Source of the DNA: Lachnoclostridium sp. UBA7097 | GTDB taxonomy: Bacteria > Bacillota > Clostridia > Lachnospirales > Lachnospiraceae | Direction: 5' to 3' | NCBI GenBank assembly: GCA_002499945.1 | Contig: DKYP01000126.1 | Coordinates: forward strand, 974-33,447 | Length of the DNA: 32,474 nucleotides | In this document: in pieces, positions 26,201 through 32,474 of the stretch | Layout of the letters: every line of letters begins with the position of its first letter | Numbering within the stretch: position 1 is the first letter of the stretch | The notes under the pieces: generated by a model | What the model saw: the letters and a program-made list of their open reading frames with translations, nothing else | Databases searched by the model: none | Told to the model about the DNA's origin: nothing | Made by a program: the position numbers and the translations under genes

Positions 26201-26718
26201 GCAGGAATAGCTTTCTTAACCATTGATGAAGCACACACACCCATGCTTCCTATAAAAAGTGACATCACAATGATAAATACTACAAACTGCATAAGGTCTG
26301 CCATGCTTATACCACCAATAGTAAAAACTATGGATACAACTGGAAGGCTTGAAAATACAAGCAGTATTACCATGCTTATTGAGGACATAAGCTTGCCAAT
26401 AACTATCTGCCTTGGTTTTAACACCGTAGTAAGAAGTATTTCAAGCGTCTGTTTCTCACGCTCACCTGCTATGCTCCCCGCTGTAAATACAGGAACCAGG
26501 AATGCAACCATAGCCGCTTCCAGGCAGATAATTACAAAATACACCATTACTGCACCTGAATAATCTATCCTGTTATTCATATTAAGATTAAAAATCATTT
26601 CAAAACCAAAGAGTGCTATTGCAACAAGCCCGAGATTAAAAAACAGGATTGTCAGTGCAAATTTTAATGAACGCACCCTTAATTTTACTTCCTTTCCATA
26701 TACTGGATTTATTTTCAT
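23275..26718 (-). CDS. ABC-2 permease fused to a GldG-like auxiliary domain
   Basis: This protein has 1147 residues. The first 300 form an ABC-2 permease with about six helices and the typical EREKQTLEILLTT cytoplasmic motif. A further helix (about 308-325) leads to an extracytoplasmic beta domain. A GATase-like/ABC-auxiliary segment follows (about 450-550, with VIIIDNFDTGKL and GNGGTLFLGSG). Two helices lie around 695-745, and a large extracytoplasmic C-terminal domain ends at residue 1147. It resembles a fusion of the GldF and GldG types, which are usually separate proteins. The ATG at 26718 was chosen for its GGAGG site. It lies 13 bases after the kinase gene. Confidence 0.85.
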   Translation of the reverse strand: MKINPVYGKEVKLRVRSLKFALTILFFNLGLVAIALFGFEMIFNLNMNNRIDYSGAVMVYFVIICLEAAMVAFLVPVFTAGSIAGEREKQTLEILLTTVLKPRQIVIGKLMSSISMVILLVFSSLPVVSIVFTIGGISMADLMQFVVFIIVMSLFIGSMGVCASSMVKKAIPATVLSFAMVGIVCGVTAIAVFVANEGANIYYYTVQNSTGDVPDVSWVMYALLINPAFTIFNMVSRQYMSDDLLYYMANALNGEILPFIKDYWFICSIVSQLVLTLLFLKLATVFLDPLRRKEKARKNKGRKSKKVAAAMLVLLIIAGMVPAVPKTVYASVKAKALDPEGRITIRKDDISATVRLGYKGRTKYDRNIRADAVIENKGSDFTGKFRIEYTRTEAEGSVAIQRNFAAAAGESKNVQFALPGIDPEANIRIAICDENNKIISSEYISANFNDDQSLLYIGTLSDSQDSLKYISSGLAADKNSFGASDEGIVFELESNDITEDARMLDSLDVIIIDNFDTGKLSKGQINAIKKWIGNGGTLFLGSGANASKVLDAFSGTLLKGTIGSVKSINTNFGVTRAELTKLFGENRANKRMPLDITQINIRGSKQVLSDGNNNLISLLDYENGNVMTAEFSLALDAGTAGLYGPVIVDVIKKNISEKRKMDMGLSSINSWQSYSNVYMYENDVLNLNSTDSLPNLKLYAVLLLVYVFLAGPVIYVIMKKKDKRNLLWGIVPVLSVVFSVTIYLIGTSTRIQKPFINYVSTVELPEKGNGRHNINTSFTITNSSSKSYEAVLPEDSDVMPSTLNGYYYSSYSSPNREIDEYDYGIEYSADSTKLHMNNLSAFESVPFKMNNKSKNTGTVQTDLQMSDNKMSGFITNNMSCDLETCLFYCKGTLYYIGDIPAGKSVDILKQKSFREMKYSYDFDYQLSSALGGSYYDGTADISLRRKIGMINAFVTDSRYADTWFYGFIPNNTETAFTDNFTFDEYGETGVYKIVQVPERINGYDVIGSLEDYAEEYDINRTNGFYVYDQTTRGIEVTYRFPEDFTLKKVIYNRETAGGNEFTLKTNGYSEDAFLGVAKVKDKNTGKYVKLLESAKKAEIDNIEQYLEDDGSLKIYYELDNVQNTDVDSYTLPRVKLAGTYKKTRSRS

Positions 26719-26731
26719 AATCAACCTCCAT

Positions 26732-27922
26732 TTATTCACTACTGCTGCCTGCATTTTTTACAGGAAGCGCAATGGTAAAACATGTCCCGTTAATACTGCT
26801 TTGTACGGTTATCTTTCCTCCGTGGAGTACCGCTATTTCCTGTGCTATATTAAGCCCAAGCCCTGTACCACCTGTCTGTACAGACCTTGAACTTTCCACC
26901 CTGTAGAACTTATCAAAAATATGTTCTATGCTTTCTTCTGGTATTACCAGCCCAAAATTAGTTACACGTATCTGGAGTTCATTATCATATTTTTCAAGTT
27001 CAATATAGACTGCCTTGCCATCCTTGCCATATTTCACGGCATTACTTATAAGGTTTGAAACCGCCCTTGCTATAAGCTCCCCGTCAACTTCCATAATAAG
27101 GCTGTACACATTCTGCTTTAACGTATACTCAAGCCCGTTTTCCATAAAAAGCGGGTAAAATTCTTCCGCCATCTGTTCAACAAGCTTCACTATATCTATA
27201 TTGCTGCGGTGGAGCGTTATTTCACCACTCATAAGCTTTGTATAGCTAAAAAGCTCCTCTATAAGCCCCTGCATCCTGTTTGCCTTACGCATCGCAATAT
27301 TTGCATACTTCTGCCGTTCCTCCACAGTGTACTTATTTGTATCTGTTGCAAGCTGGAGATAGCCTATAATAGAAGTAAGCGGCGTCCGCAAATCATGCGC
27401 AACACATGTTATCATATCCTTGTTCGCCTGTAATGCCTCACGCTCAGACTTCATAAGCCTTTCTATCTCCCCATACATCCGGTTTACCTGTAAAACTATC
27501 TCCCCTATCTCATCTTCCCTGTTTATGCCTGTTATCTGCACTTCCATTTCACCTGCTGCAATATTTGAGATACAGTTTGATATATAACTCATATCTTTTG
27601 TAATGCGTCTTGTAAGAATAAGAAAATAAAACACAAATAATATAAAACCAAGCAAAAGTATTATAAACATAATTACCATAATTGTATCTTTATTCCAGTG
27701 CTTAATTCCACGGTAATCTGGCAAAAACCCCGGCTGCCCATAATTACTTTTATTGTCCATAATACCAGGTTTGCCATAACCGTTTTTGGACACTCCGAAA
27801 GTACGTGCAACCGCTACCAGCAGCATACCGATAAGAAACTCTGTGGCTACAGCAAGCAGCATACTTATAATACTATAAATAACCAGCTCCCCCCGAAGGC
27901 TTCTGTAAATACTATGCTTCAA
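26732..27922 (-). CDS. Sensor histidine kinase of the MoxR/VWA locus
   Basis: This membrane kinase has 396 residues. A helix at about 14-40 and one at about 80-103 enclose a short 40-residue outside loop with two similar motifs, GYGKPG and NYGQPG. HAMP (about 103-158), the H-box CVAHDLRTPLTS with His176, N-box NLISNAVKYG and G-box TGGTGLGLNIA follow. It is VanS-like in layout. The start is a TTG that overlaps the regulator gene by 11 bases; no in-frame ATG would keep the first helix. The loop is too small for a complex sensor, so the signal may come from the membrane or from a partner such as the permease encoded next. Confidence 0.9.
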   Translation of the reverse strand: MKHSIYRSLRGELVIYSIISMLLAVATEFLIGMLLVAVARTFGVSKNGYGKPGIMDNKSNYGQPGFLPDYRGIKHWNKDTIMVIMFIILLLGFILFVFYFLILTRRITKDMSYISNCISNIAAGEMEVQITGINREDEIGEIVLQVNRMYGEIERLMKSEREALQANKDMITCVAHDLRTPLTSIIGYLQLATDTNKYTVEERQKYANIAMRKANRMQGLIEELFSYTKLMSGEITLHRSNIDIVKLVEQMAEEFYPLFMENGLEYTLKQNVYSLIMEVDGELIARAVSNLISNAVKYGKDGKAVYIELEKYDNELQIRVTNFGLVIPEESIEHIFDKFYRVESSRSVQTGGTGLGLNIAQEIAVLHGGKITVQSSINGTCFTIALPVKNAGSSSE

Positions 27923-28607
27923 TCTTATAGCCCACTCCCCATACAGTTTTTATAATCTGTGCATTCCTTGGTTCTAATTCTATCTTCTCACGCAGCCTTC
28001 TTATATGCACCATTACAGTATTGCTCATCTCAAAACTCTTTTCTTTCCATACCCTTTCAAAAATCTCATCTGTAGAGAATACATTATTAGGGTGTGACGC
28101 CATAAGGAATAATATATCAAACTCTATAGGGGTAAGCTTGACATCCCTGCCATACGCCTTCACCTGGTGCAGGCTTCTGTCCATCCACAGGTTTTCAAGC
28201 TCAACAGACTCCGCTGACTTCTCCTTAACACCGCCAAAATTCTGGTAACGCCTTAACTGTGACTTCACACGGGCAATTAACTCCATAGTATTAAACGGTT
28301 TAGTCACATAATCATCCGCACCATTAACCAGCCCCTCTACCTTATCATTTTCACTATCCCTTGCACTAAGCATTATAATCGGTATCGTGCTGCTTTCACG
28401 TATTTTTGCACAAACCTGCCGCCCGTCAATGCCCGGCATCATAATATCAAGAACCGCAAGGTCAATACTCTCATTTTCAAATATCCTGATTGCTTCCTTG
28501 CCATTATAAGCCTTAAAACAATTATAGCCCTCACCCTTCAGGTGGATTGAAACCAGGTCAGCTATATCGTGGTCATCATCAACTATTAAAATATTTGTAT
28601 TTTCCAT
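27912..28607 (-). CDS. OmpR-family response regulator (VanR-like)
   Basis: This DNA-binding regulator of 231 residues is the first gene of the nine-gene locus. The receiver domain carries D10/D11/D12, phospho-acceptor D54 in AVLDIMMPG and lysine in VTKPFN. The winged helix (about 130-231) shows VKLTPIEFDILFLMA, IFERVWKEKSFE and HIRRLREKIE. AGGGG lies six bases before the ATG. Probable targets are its own operon or distant genes. I saw no clear phased half-sites in the 260 bases upstream, in contrast to the other two-component system in this window. Confidence 0.93.
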   Translation of the reverse strand: MENTNILIVDDDHDIADLVSIHLKGEGYNCFKAYNGKEAIRIFENESIDLAVLDIMMPGIDGRQVCAKIRESSTIPIIMLSARDSENDKVEGLVNGADDYVTKPFNTMELIARVKSQLRRYQNFGGVKEKSAESVELENLWMDRSLHQVKAYGRDVKLTPIEFDILFLMASHPNNVFSTDEIFERVWKEKSFEMSNTVMVHIRRLREKIELEPRNAQIIKTVWGVGYKIEA

Positions 28608-28870
28608 CTCATTCCCCTCTTTCCTAATGTTTATATAAAACCCGCCCTGTACCCATCATTTTTGTATCATTTTATTAAGAATACCATATCTGCAAAATTA
28701 AATCTTTACTTTTTTATTAAAAACTGATTATGTTAAGTTTAAGATTACCACTGTGCAGCAAGAAACAAGACACCAGTATGGTTAAAAAAATCAATTCTTC
28801 AATAACCACAACATCTGCCCCTTTTTCCTTTGTGATAATCCCCTGGACTTTTCTCTAATGGTTTATAAAT
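28608..28870. other. AT-rich intergenic region with possible promoter of the nine-gene locus
   Basis: No gene is seen here. On the minus strand an extended -10-like TGGTATTCT (28686-28678) lies about 70 bases before the regulator ATG, without a good -35. A TATATAAA stretch nearer the gene is an alternative. Confidence 0.3.
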
Positions 28871-28913
28871 AAAAAAGTGCATGGAATAATAAGTTTAATT
28901 ATTATCCACGCAC
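28871..28913 (-). terminator. Terminator of the Rpn nuclease gene
   Basis: On the minus strand the arms GTGCGTGGATAATA and TATTATTCCATGCAC (one mismatch, one bulge) are followed by six T residues (28876-28871). It lies 26 bases past the Rpn stop. The same hairpin recurs at 30039-30081. Confidence 0.8.
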
Positions 28914-28939
28914 TGTACTGTTATTATTTTGTTTGTACT

Positions 28940-29812
28940 TTACACCTGCTGCATAAATTCCTGTTCTATTTCTATTATATCATCATCATCCAACTGTGGA
29001 AAAAGTTCCCTGATTTCATCAATAGAACATTTACCCATCTTTAATAATTTTATAGCTGTTTCTTTCGTTGCTTCTCTTTTTGCTTCCTTTCTTGCTTCCT
29101 TTCTTGCTTCTCTTACTTCACTTTTCACATAGGTATTAAACACCTCTTCCTGGTCAAATAATGCCATCATTATATCCACAACCTCCTTCTCCTTGCTTTC
29201 AAGGTATTCTTTCAGCAAATCTTTGTCCTTGCAGATACGTATTGTTTCAAGGACTGCCTTTTTATTCCTTCCATGTTTTTTTATCTGCTCATTGTATACT
29301 TTTGTAAATTTTACATACTGGTTTATTATATCGTTACCTTTGCCAGCATAAATTACTTTGGCTTTTAATTCAATACCTGCACCCTTCCCACCAAAAAATT
29401 CATCTGAAAGTGATATATATTTTTGCCGTTTTTTCCTGTTCCCTGTATAAACCACATAAAGTTCAGGCTTTGGAACTACAGCCTTTTTACTCCCATAAAG
29501 GTCTGTGCCATTTCCTTTAAAATATTCATGGTATGTCTGTGCCAGGTATATGAACATCCTTATAATTACATTCACGCTCCATGTAGACTGCGCTTCCAGC
29601 ATCAAAATTAATTTCCCGCCAGCTATAAAACACAGGTCATTATAAATGCCATTTGTAAATACATGGTTTATTGTGATGTTTTCAAGACCATCCTCTGTCA
29701 TGCTGCTATCTTCCGGGTGCAGTGCCTGGTACAGCTGCAACAGGTATTTCCTGGTTTTAAACAGATTACAGAAAATACTATCCTTAACAGTGCCTTTAAC
29801 ATTTCCCTGCAT
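28940..29812 (-). CDS. Rpn-family recombination-promoting nuclease / PD-(D/E)XK transposase-like protein
   Basis: This is a DNA endonuclease-like protein of 290 residues. The nuclease core is near the N-terminus, with GIYNDLCFIAGGKLILMLEAQ giving the D...E-x-Q variant of the PD-(D/E)XK site. A helical region and a highly charged direct repeat (EARKEARKEAKREA) near residue 235 follow, then a short C-terminal domain ending in EIEQEFMQQV. Rpn proteins promote recA-independent recombination and are multi-copy in Lachnospiraceae. The ATG at 29812 was chosen for AAGGAAA upstream and because it follows a good promoter. The last 17 codons and the terminator are duplicated at 30039-30161. Confidence 0.85.
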   Translation of the reverse strand: MQGNVKGTVKDSIFCNLFKTRKYLLQLYQALHPEDSSMTEDGLENITINHVFTNGIYNDLCFIAGGKLILMLEAQSTWSVNVIIRMFIYLAQTYHEYFKGNGTDLYGSKKAVVPKPELYVVYTGNRKKRQKYISLSDEFFGGKGAGIELKAKVIYAGKGNDIINQYVKFTKVYNEQIKKHGRNKKAVLETIRICKDKDLLKEYLESKEKEVVDIMMALFDQEEVFNTYVKSEVREARKEARKEAKREATKETAIKLLKMGKCSIDEIRELFPQLDDDDIIEIEQEFMQQV

Positions 29813-29855
29813 TGTACTTTCCTTGTTCCTTTCTGTTTTGTAATATCCTGTCCTT

Positions 29856-29884
29856 ATTATATATAAAAAAGCCACATTGTTCAA
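29856..29884 (-). promoter_or_regulatory. Promoter of the Rpn nuclease gene
   Basis: On the minus strand TTGAAC (29884-29879), a 17-base spacer and a perfect TATAAT (29861-29856) lie 43 bases before the chosen ATG. This placement supports the shorter start, since the longer open frame would begin within the promoter. Confidence 0.7.
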
Positions 29885-30038
29885 GGTCTAATCTGTGTTA
29901 TATTAAATATAATACTTTTTCGGCTACATATTTTTCAAAGAATACACTGTTTCCTTATATCAAAATACTTCCTTTAAAATATCTGTATATCAGAATAACT
30001 TTAAAACAGAAAGTAAAACACAATTATCCAGTGATACT

Positions 30039-30081
30039 AAAAAAATGCATGGAATAATAAGTTTAATTATTATCCACGCAC
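30039..30081 (-). terminator. Second copy of the Rpn terminator hairpin
   Basis: This hairpin is almost identical to the one at 28871-28913, again followed on the minus strand by a run of seven T residues (30045-30039). It follows the decayed Rpn tail at 30111 and so marks the 3' end of an old gene copy. Confidence 0.75.
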
Positions 30082-30110
30082 TATATCGTTATTATTTTAT
30101 TTGTATATCT

Positions 30111-30293
30111 TTACACCTGCTGCATAAATTCCTGTTCTATTTCTATGATATCATTACCATCTATAAGTATATCATTTTCATGGAAACAGGAAGTGTTTTT
30201 TAACATTTCCCTGGTGTACCAGTTCTTCACTGTTATATTTTTGCACAAATTTACGCATGACACTTTCAGAAGAATAATTATTTCTCTATTTGA
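30111..30293 (-). pseudogene. Remnant of a second Rpn-family gene (C-terminal end)
   Basis: The minus strand encodes NWYTREMLKN, then NDIIEIEQEFMQQV and a stop. Its last 14 residues are nearly identical to the end of the intact Rpn protein. Upstream, protein-like sequence (SVMRKFVQKYN) continues in another frame, suggesting a single-base frameshift at about 30228-30242 in a T-rich stretch. Stops then close both frames near 30290. No nuclease core remains. The stretch between this and the Rpn promoter (about 29885-30038) holds nothing I recognise. Confidence 0.7.
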
Positions 30294-30351
30294 TTATAGC
30301 AGATTTTTATATTATGTCCGAAAGACTAATTGAAGTGTATTGAACAGAAAC

Positions 30352-30380
30352 TTGTGTTCCAGCCCTGTGTATGTTATAAT
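30352..30380 (+). promoter_or_regulatory. Promoter of the aminotransferase gene
   Basis: TTGTGT (30352-30357), a 17-base spacer and an extended -10 TGTTATAAT ending at 30380 precede the start codon by about 70 bases. It is the only plus-strand promoter with a matching gene in the window. Confidence 0.65.
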
Positions 30381-30449
30381 TCCAGTGTTGTTAATAATTG
30401 CAGCCGTAACACCATTTTACTAAAAATAATGAAAGGGGAATGTTACATT

Positions 30450-31733
30450 ATGAAAGCATACAAAGATATGAGCCAGGATGAACTCCGGGCATTAAAAAAG
30501 AATTTGGAAAAAGAATACAAAACAGAAGAGGCAAAAGGGCTGTCCCTTAATATGGCAAGGGGAAAACCCGGGGCTTCACAGCTTGCACTGTCTATGCCTA
30601 TGTTAGACGTTATTAACAGCAGTTCGGATATGAATACTCTACTGGGGAATGATACCAGAAACTACGGTGACTGGGACGGTATCGGTGAATGCAGGCATCT
30701 GCTTGCTGATATGATGGAAGTGAAAAAAGACAATGTAATTGTATGTGGTAATTCCAGCCTGAATATTATGTATGATACTGTGTCACGTTCCATGCTTATG
30801 GGCGTAAATGGTTCTACACCATGGTGCAAACTGGACAAGGTAAAATTTTTGTGTCCAGTACCTGGATATGACAGGCATTTTAAGATTACTGAATTATTTG
30901 GAATTGAAATGATTAATATTCCATTAAAGCAAGACGGGCCGGATATGGACCTTGTAGAAAAATATGTAAATAATGATGAAGCTGTAAAAGGAATCTGGTG
31001 TGTACCAAAATATTCCAACCCGACAGGTATATCTTACTCTGATGAAGTGGTAAGGCGTTTTGCAAACCTGAAACCAAAGGCAGAGGACTTCAGGATTTTC
31101 TGGGATAATGCTTATTGCATACATCATTTATATGAAGATGACCAGGACGAAATCCTGAATATTATGGACGAATGTGAAAAAGCTGGAAACCCAGATATGG
31201 TATACATATTTGCATCAACCTCCAAAATAAGCTTTCCAGGCTCTGGCGTATCCGCAGTTGCTACATCATTTAAAAATATTGAAGATATTAAAAAACAGAT
31301 GACAACACAGATTATAGGGCATGATAAAATCAACCAGCTGCGCCATGTAAGGTTCTTTAAGGATTTAGATGGATTAAAAGCCCATATGAAGAAACATGGT
31401 GAACTTCTCCGCCCTAAGTTTGAGGCTGTACTTGATATTTTAGATGCCGGGCTTACAGGGCTTGGAATTGGAAGCTGGACTAAACCAAAAGGAGGATATT
31501 TTATTTCCTTTGATGCCATGCCCGGATGTGCAAAATCCATTGTTGCAAAATGCAAGGCACTGGGCGTAGTCCTTACTGGTGCAGGCGCAACATTCCCTTA
31601 CGGAAAAGACCCTGAGGATTCAAATATACGCATTGCCCCTACATTCCCTTCACCAGAAGAAATGTTAGAAGCCGCCAAAATTTTTGTTCTTTGTGTTAAA
31701 CTTGCTTCAGTTGAAAAACTTTTAGGTGAGTAA
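30450..31733 (+). CDS. PLP-dependent aminotransferase, PF12897 (Asp_aminotransf) type
   Basis: This cytoplasmic fold-type I aminotransferase has 427 residues, probably acting on aspartate or a related amino acid with 2-oxoglutarate. Recognised family stretches are RGKPGASQL, RNYGDWDGIGE, CGNSSLNIMYDT, PVPGYDRHF, VPKYSNPTG, FWDNAYCIHHL (D219, Y222) and the Schiff-base lysine K259 in ASTSKISFPGSG. The C-terminal domain has the substrate-binding arginine in NIRIAPTFP. The start at 30450 (MKAYKDMSQDE) is preceded by AAAGGGG at a rather long distance; an in-frame ATG at 30429 is an alternative. It is the only plus-strand gene, monocistronic, and faces a decayed gene at 32112. Confidence 0.9.
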   Translation: MKAYKDMSQDELRALKKNLEKEYKTEEAKGLSLNMARGKPGASQLALSMPMLDVINSSSDMNTLLGNDTRNYGDWDGIGECRHLLADMMEVKKDNVIVCGNSSLNIMYDTVSRSMLMGVNGSTPWCKLDKVKFLCPVPGYDRHFKITELFGIEMINIPLKQDGPDMDLVEKYVNNDEAVKGIWCVPKYSNPTGISYSDEVVRRFANLKPKAEDFRIFWDNAYCIHHLYEDDQDEILNIMDECEKAGNPDMVYIFASTSKISFPGSGVSAVATSFKNIEDIKKQMTTQIIGHDKINQLRHVRFFKDLDGLKAHMKKHGELLRPKFEAVLDILDAGLTGLGIGSWTKPKGGYFISFDAMPGCAKSIVAKCKALGVVLTGAGATFPYGKDPEDSNIRIAPTFPSPEEMLEAAKIFVLCVKLASVEKLLGE

Positions 31734-31752
31734 AGAACCAGATAAACGAAAC

Positions 31753-31782
31753 AAAAAAGACACTAATGGTTTTCCATTAATG
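31753..31782 (-). terminator. Rho-independent terminator between convergent genes
   Basis: On the minus strand CATTAATGG and CCATTAGTG form a 9-bp stem with an AAAA loop, followed by TCTTTTTT. It would stop transcripts arriving from the decayed gene at 32112-32438 and from further right. In the plus direction there is no T-run next to the stem. Confidence 0.7.
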
Positions 31783-31902
31783 CCATTATACCTATTAATA
31801 TCTGGACAAGAATCCGTCAGTCTTTATTTTTTCATTGTATTTATAAGATATTATTAGTTTTAGTTTTGTTTTTTGGCTGGAAATTATACAAAGAGTAAAT
31901 CA

Positions 31903-32072
31903 GCTGGCAAGTTCCAAATGTACTCCCTAAAGACAGCTGTTTAAACCCGCTGGCGTTTAAGCACCGTATTTAATGCTTCAAAGGTTTTTTGAAGCATAGG
32001 TGCTTTATGCGCCATTGCGTGGTTTATCCAAGCGAAAGCGTGCTGTCTGTGGGATACTTTGGAACTGCCAGC
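31903..32072 (+). repeat. Structured palindromic intergenic repeat, copy B (most complete)
   Basis: Outer arms GCTGGCAAGTTCCAAA... and its complement ending GGAACTGCCAGC run about 30 bases and include GACAGC/GCTGTC. Inside, AAACC pairs with GGTTT, TGGCG with CGCCA, AAGCACC with GGTGCTT, and TGCTTCAAA with TTTGAAGCA. A GC stem with loop GAAA (32032-32039) precedes the right outer arm. The distal stem is changed on both sides relative to copy A. The element lies between two convergent genes, about 40 bases past the stop of the decayed gene at 32112. Confidence 0.85.
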
Positions 32073-32111
32073 CCACTAATAATATTTATATACTTATTTA
32101 TCTGGTAATAT

Positions 32112-32438
32112 TTATATTTTTTCTATAATACACTGGTGCTTTTTAGTATTTTTATCATAATTAATCCCTGCATCAGACAGCTGTATTGATTTGACCACCT
32201 CATCCCATCCAGAACTTCCAACTGCCGTAAAAAATTCTTCTTGTATTTCATGGTTTGGTATAGAAACTTCCCCTGTGTTATAGTTATATGCAAGGTATCC
32301 AAGATGTACCAGTAATGTCATAACATCATCTTTTGATGCAAATGCAGACATATCATTCTGGAAAGTATTAACAGAAATTTTTACCCTGCTTCCGCCAAGC
32401 ATTTTAATAATACTGTCCTTAAGTCCGTCAAAATTCAT
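32112..32438 (-). pseudogene. Fragment of an AAA-ATPase-like / PD-(D/E)XK (DUF1703-type) gene
   Basis: The 108-codon open frame (MNFDGLKDSI to CIIEKI) resembles the middle of a protein family abundant in Lachnospiraceae: an AAA-ATPase-like domain followed by a PD-(D/E)XK nuclease domain. VKISVNTFQNDM, SKDDVMTLLVHLGYLAYNY and VSIPNHEIQEEF are typical. Upstream the same frame continues as family-like VYID, but a TAG at 32457-32459 interrupts it; before that ALDNG is read to the window edge. Downstream it stops before the nuclease part. The fragment thus lacks both ends and is likely decayed, unless the upstream stop marks a real boundary. Confidence 0.65.
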
Positions 32439-32474
32439 ATCGATATAAACTGTGAACTACCCATTGTCTAAAGC

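Noticed and set aside
30145..30333. Plus-strand open frame of 62 codons before the aminotransferase
   Set aside because: It is antisense to the decayed Rpn tail, has no ribosome site and resembles no protein.
31741..31830. Plus-strand terminator for the aminotransferase gene
   Set aside because: The clear stem at 31761-31782 has its T-run on the minus strand. A wider pair CCAGATA/TATCTGG (31738-31744/31799-31805) before a T-rich stretch is possible but too weak to call.
1..32474. tRNA or rRNA genes, complete insertion sequences, phage genes
   Set aside because: None seen by reading for cloverleaf arms, transposase motifs or structural phage proteins. The Rpn gene is the only recombination-related intact gene.

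Overview
The window looks like chromosomal DNA of a motile, low-GC Gram-positive anaerobe of the class Clostridia, most probably family Lachnospiraceae. This rests on the AT-rich third positions, strong AGGAGG-type ribosome sites, a cheA/cheY/cheB/cheR block, a MoxR/VWA locus of clostridial type, an Rpn-family nuclease gene, a remnant of an AAA-ATPase-like/PD-(D/E)XK gene, and a PF12897-type aminotransferase. The assignment comes from protein family resemblance, not from a database search. Nearly every gene is on the minus strand; only the aminotransferase is on plus.

Layout from left to right, with genes read right to left. (1) 1-5300: a two-component system (regulator 5299-4619, kinase 4622-3357) followed by a MacB/LolD-like ABC exporter (ATPase 3273-2515, permease 2513-171). 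A ladder of helically phased CCTTAA-like repeats overlaps the promoter between kinase and ATPase and is a likely binding site of the regulator. (2) 5460-6390: a serine O-acetyltransferase as a single unit. (3) 6537-13433: an operon-like run of N-acetylmuramoyl-L-alanine amidase, rdgB, a YfcE-like phosphoesterase, cheR, cheB, a cheY-like regulator and cheA, with a good sigma-A-type promoter before the amidase. (4) 13597-28607: a nine-gene same-strand locus. It holds an OmpR-type regulator, a sensor kinase, a 1147-residue ABC-2 permease/auxiliary fusion, its ATPase, a coiled-coil membrane protein with a Gly/Asn linker, MoxR, a DUF58 protein, a BatA-like protein and a large double-VWA protein. 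It ends in a strong terminator. The simplest reading is a signal-controlled envelope machine in which a MoxR AAA+ ATPase and VWA proteins serve or remodel an ABC-linked membrane complex. (5) 28870-32474: an Rpn nuclease gene with its terminator, a second degenerate copy of the same gene tail and terminator, the aminotransferase, and a decayed AAA-ATPase-like remnant.

The most striking unexplained feature is a family of about 140-170 bp intergenic elements (1-143, 20284-20424, 20584-20720, 31903-32072). Each can fold into a long outer stem enclosing a long hairpin and a short stem capped by a GNRA tetraloop. Stem sequences differ between copies while pairing is kept, and the tetraloop varies only within GNRA (GCAA, GAAA, GCAA, GGAA). 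This looks like a structured RNA or a structured non-autonomous mobile element. I do not recognise it as a named family.
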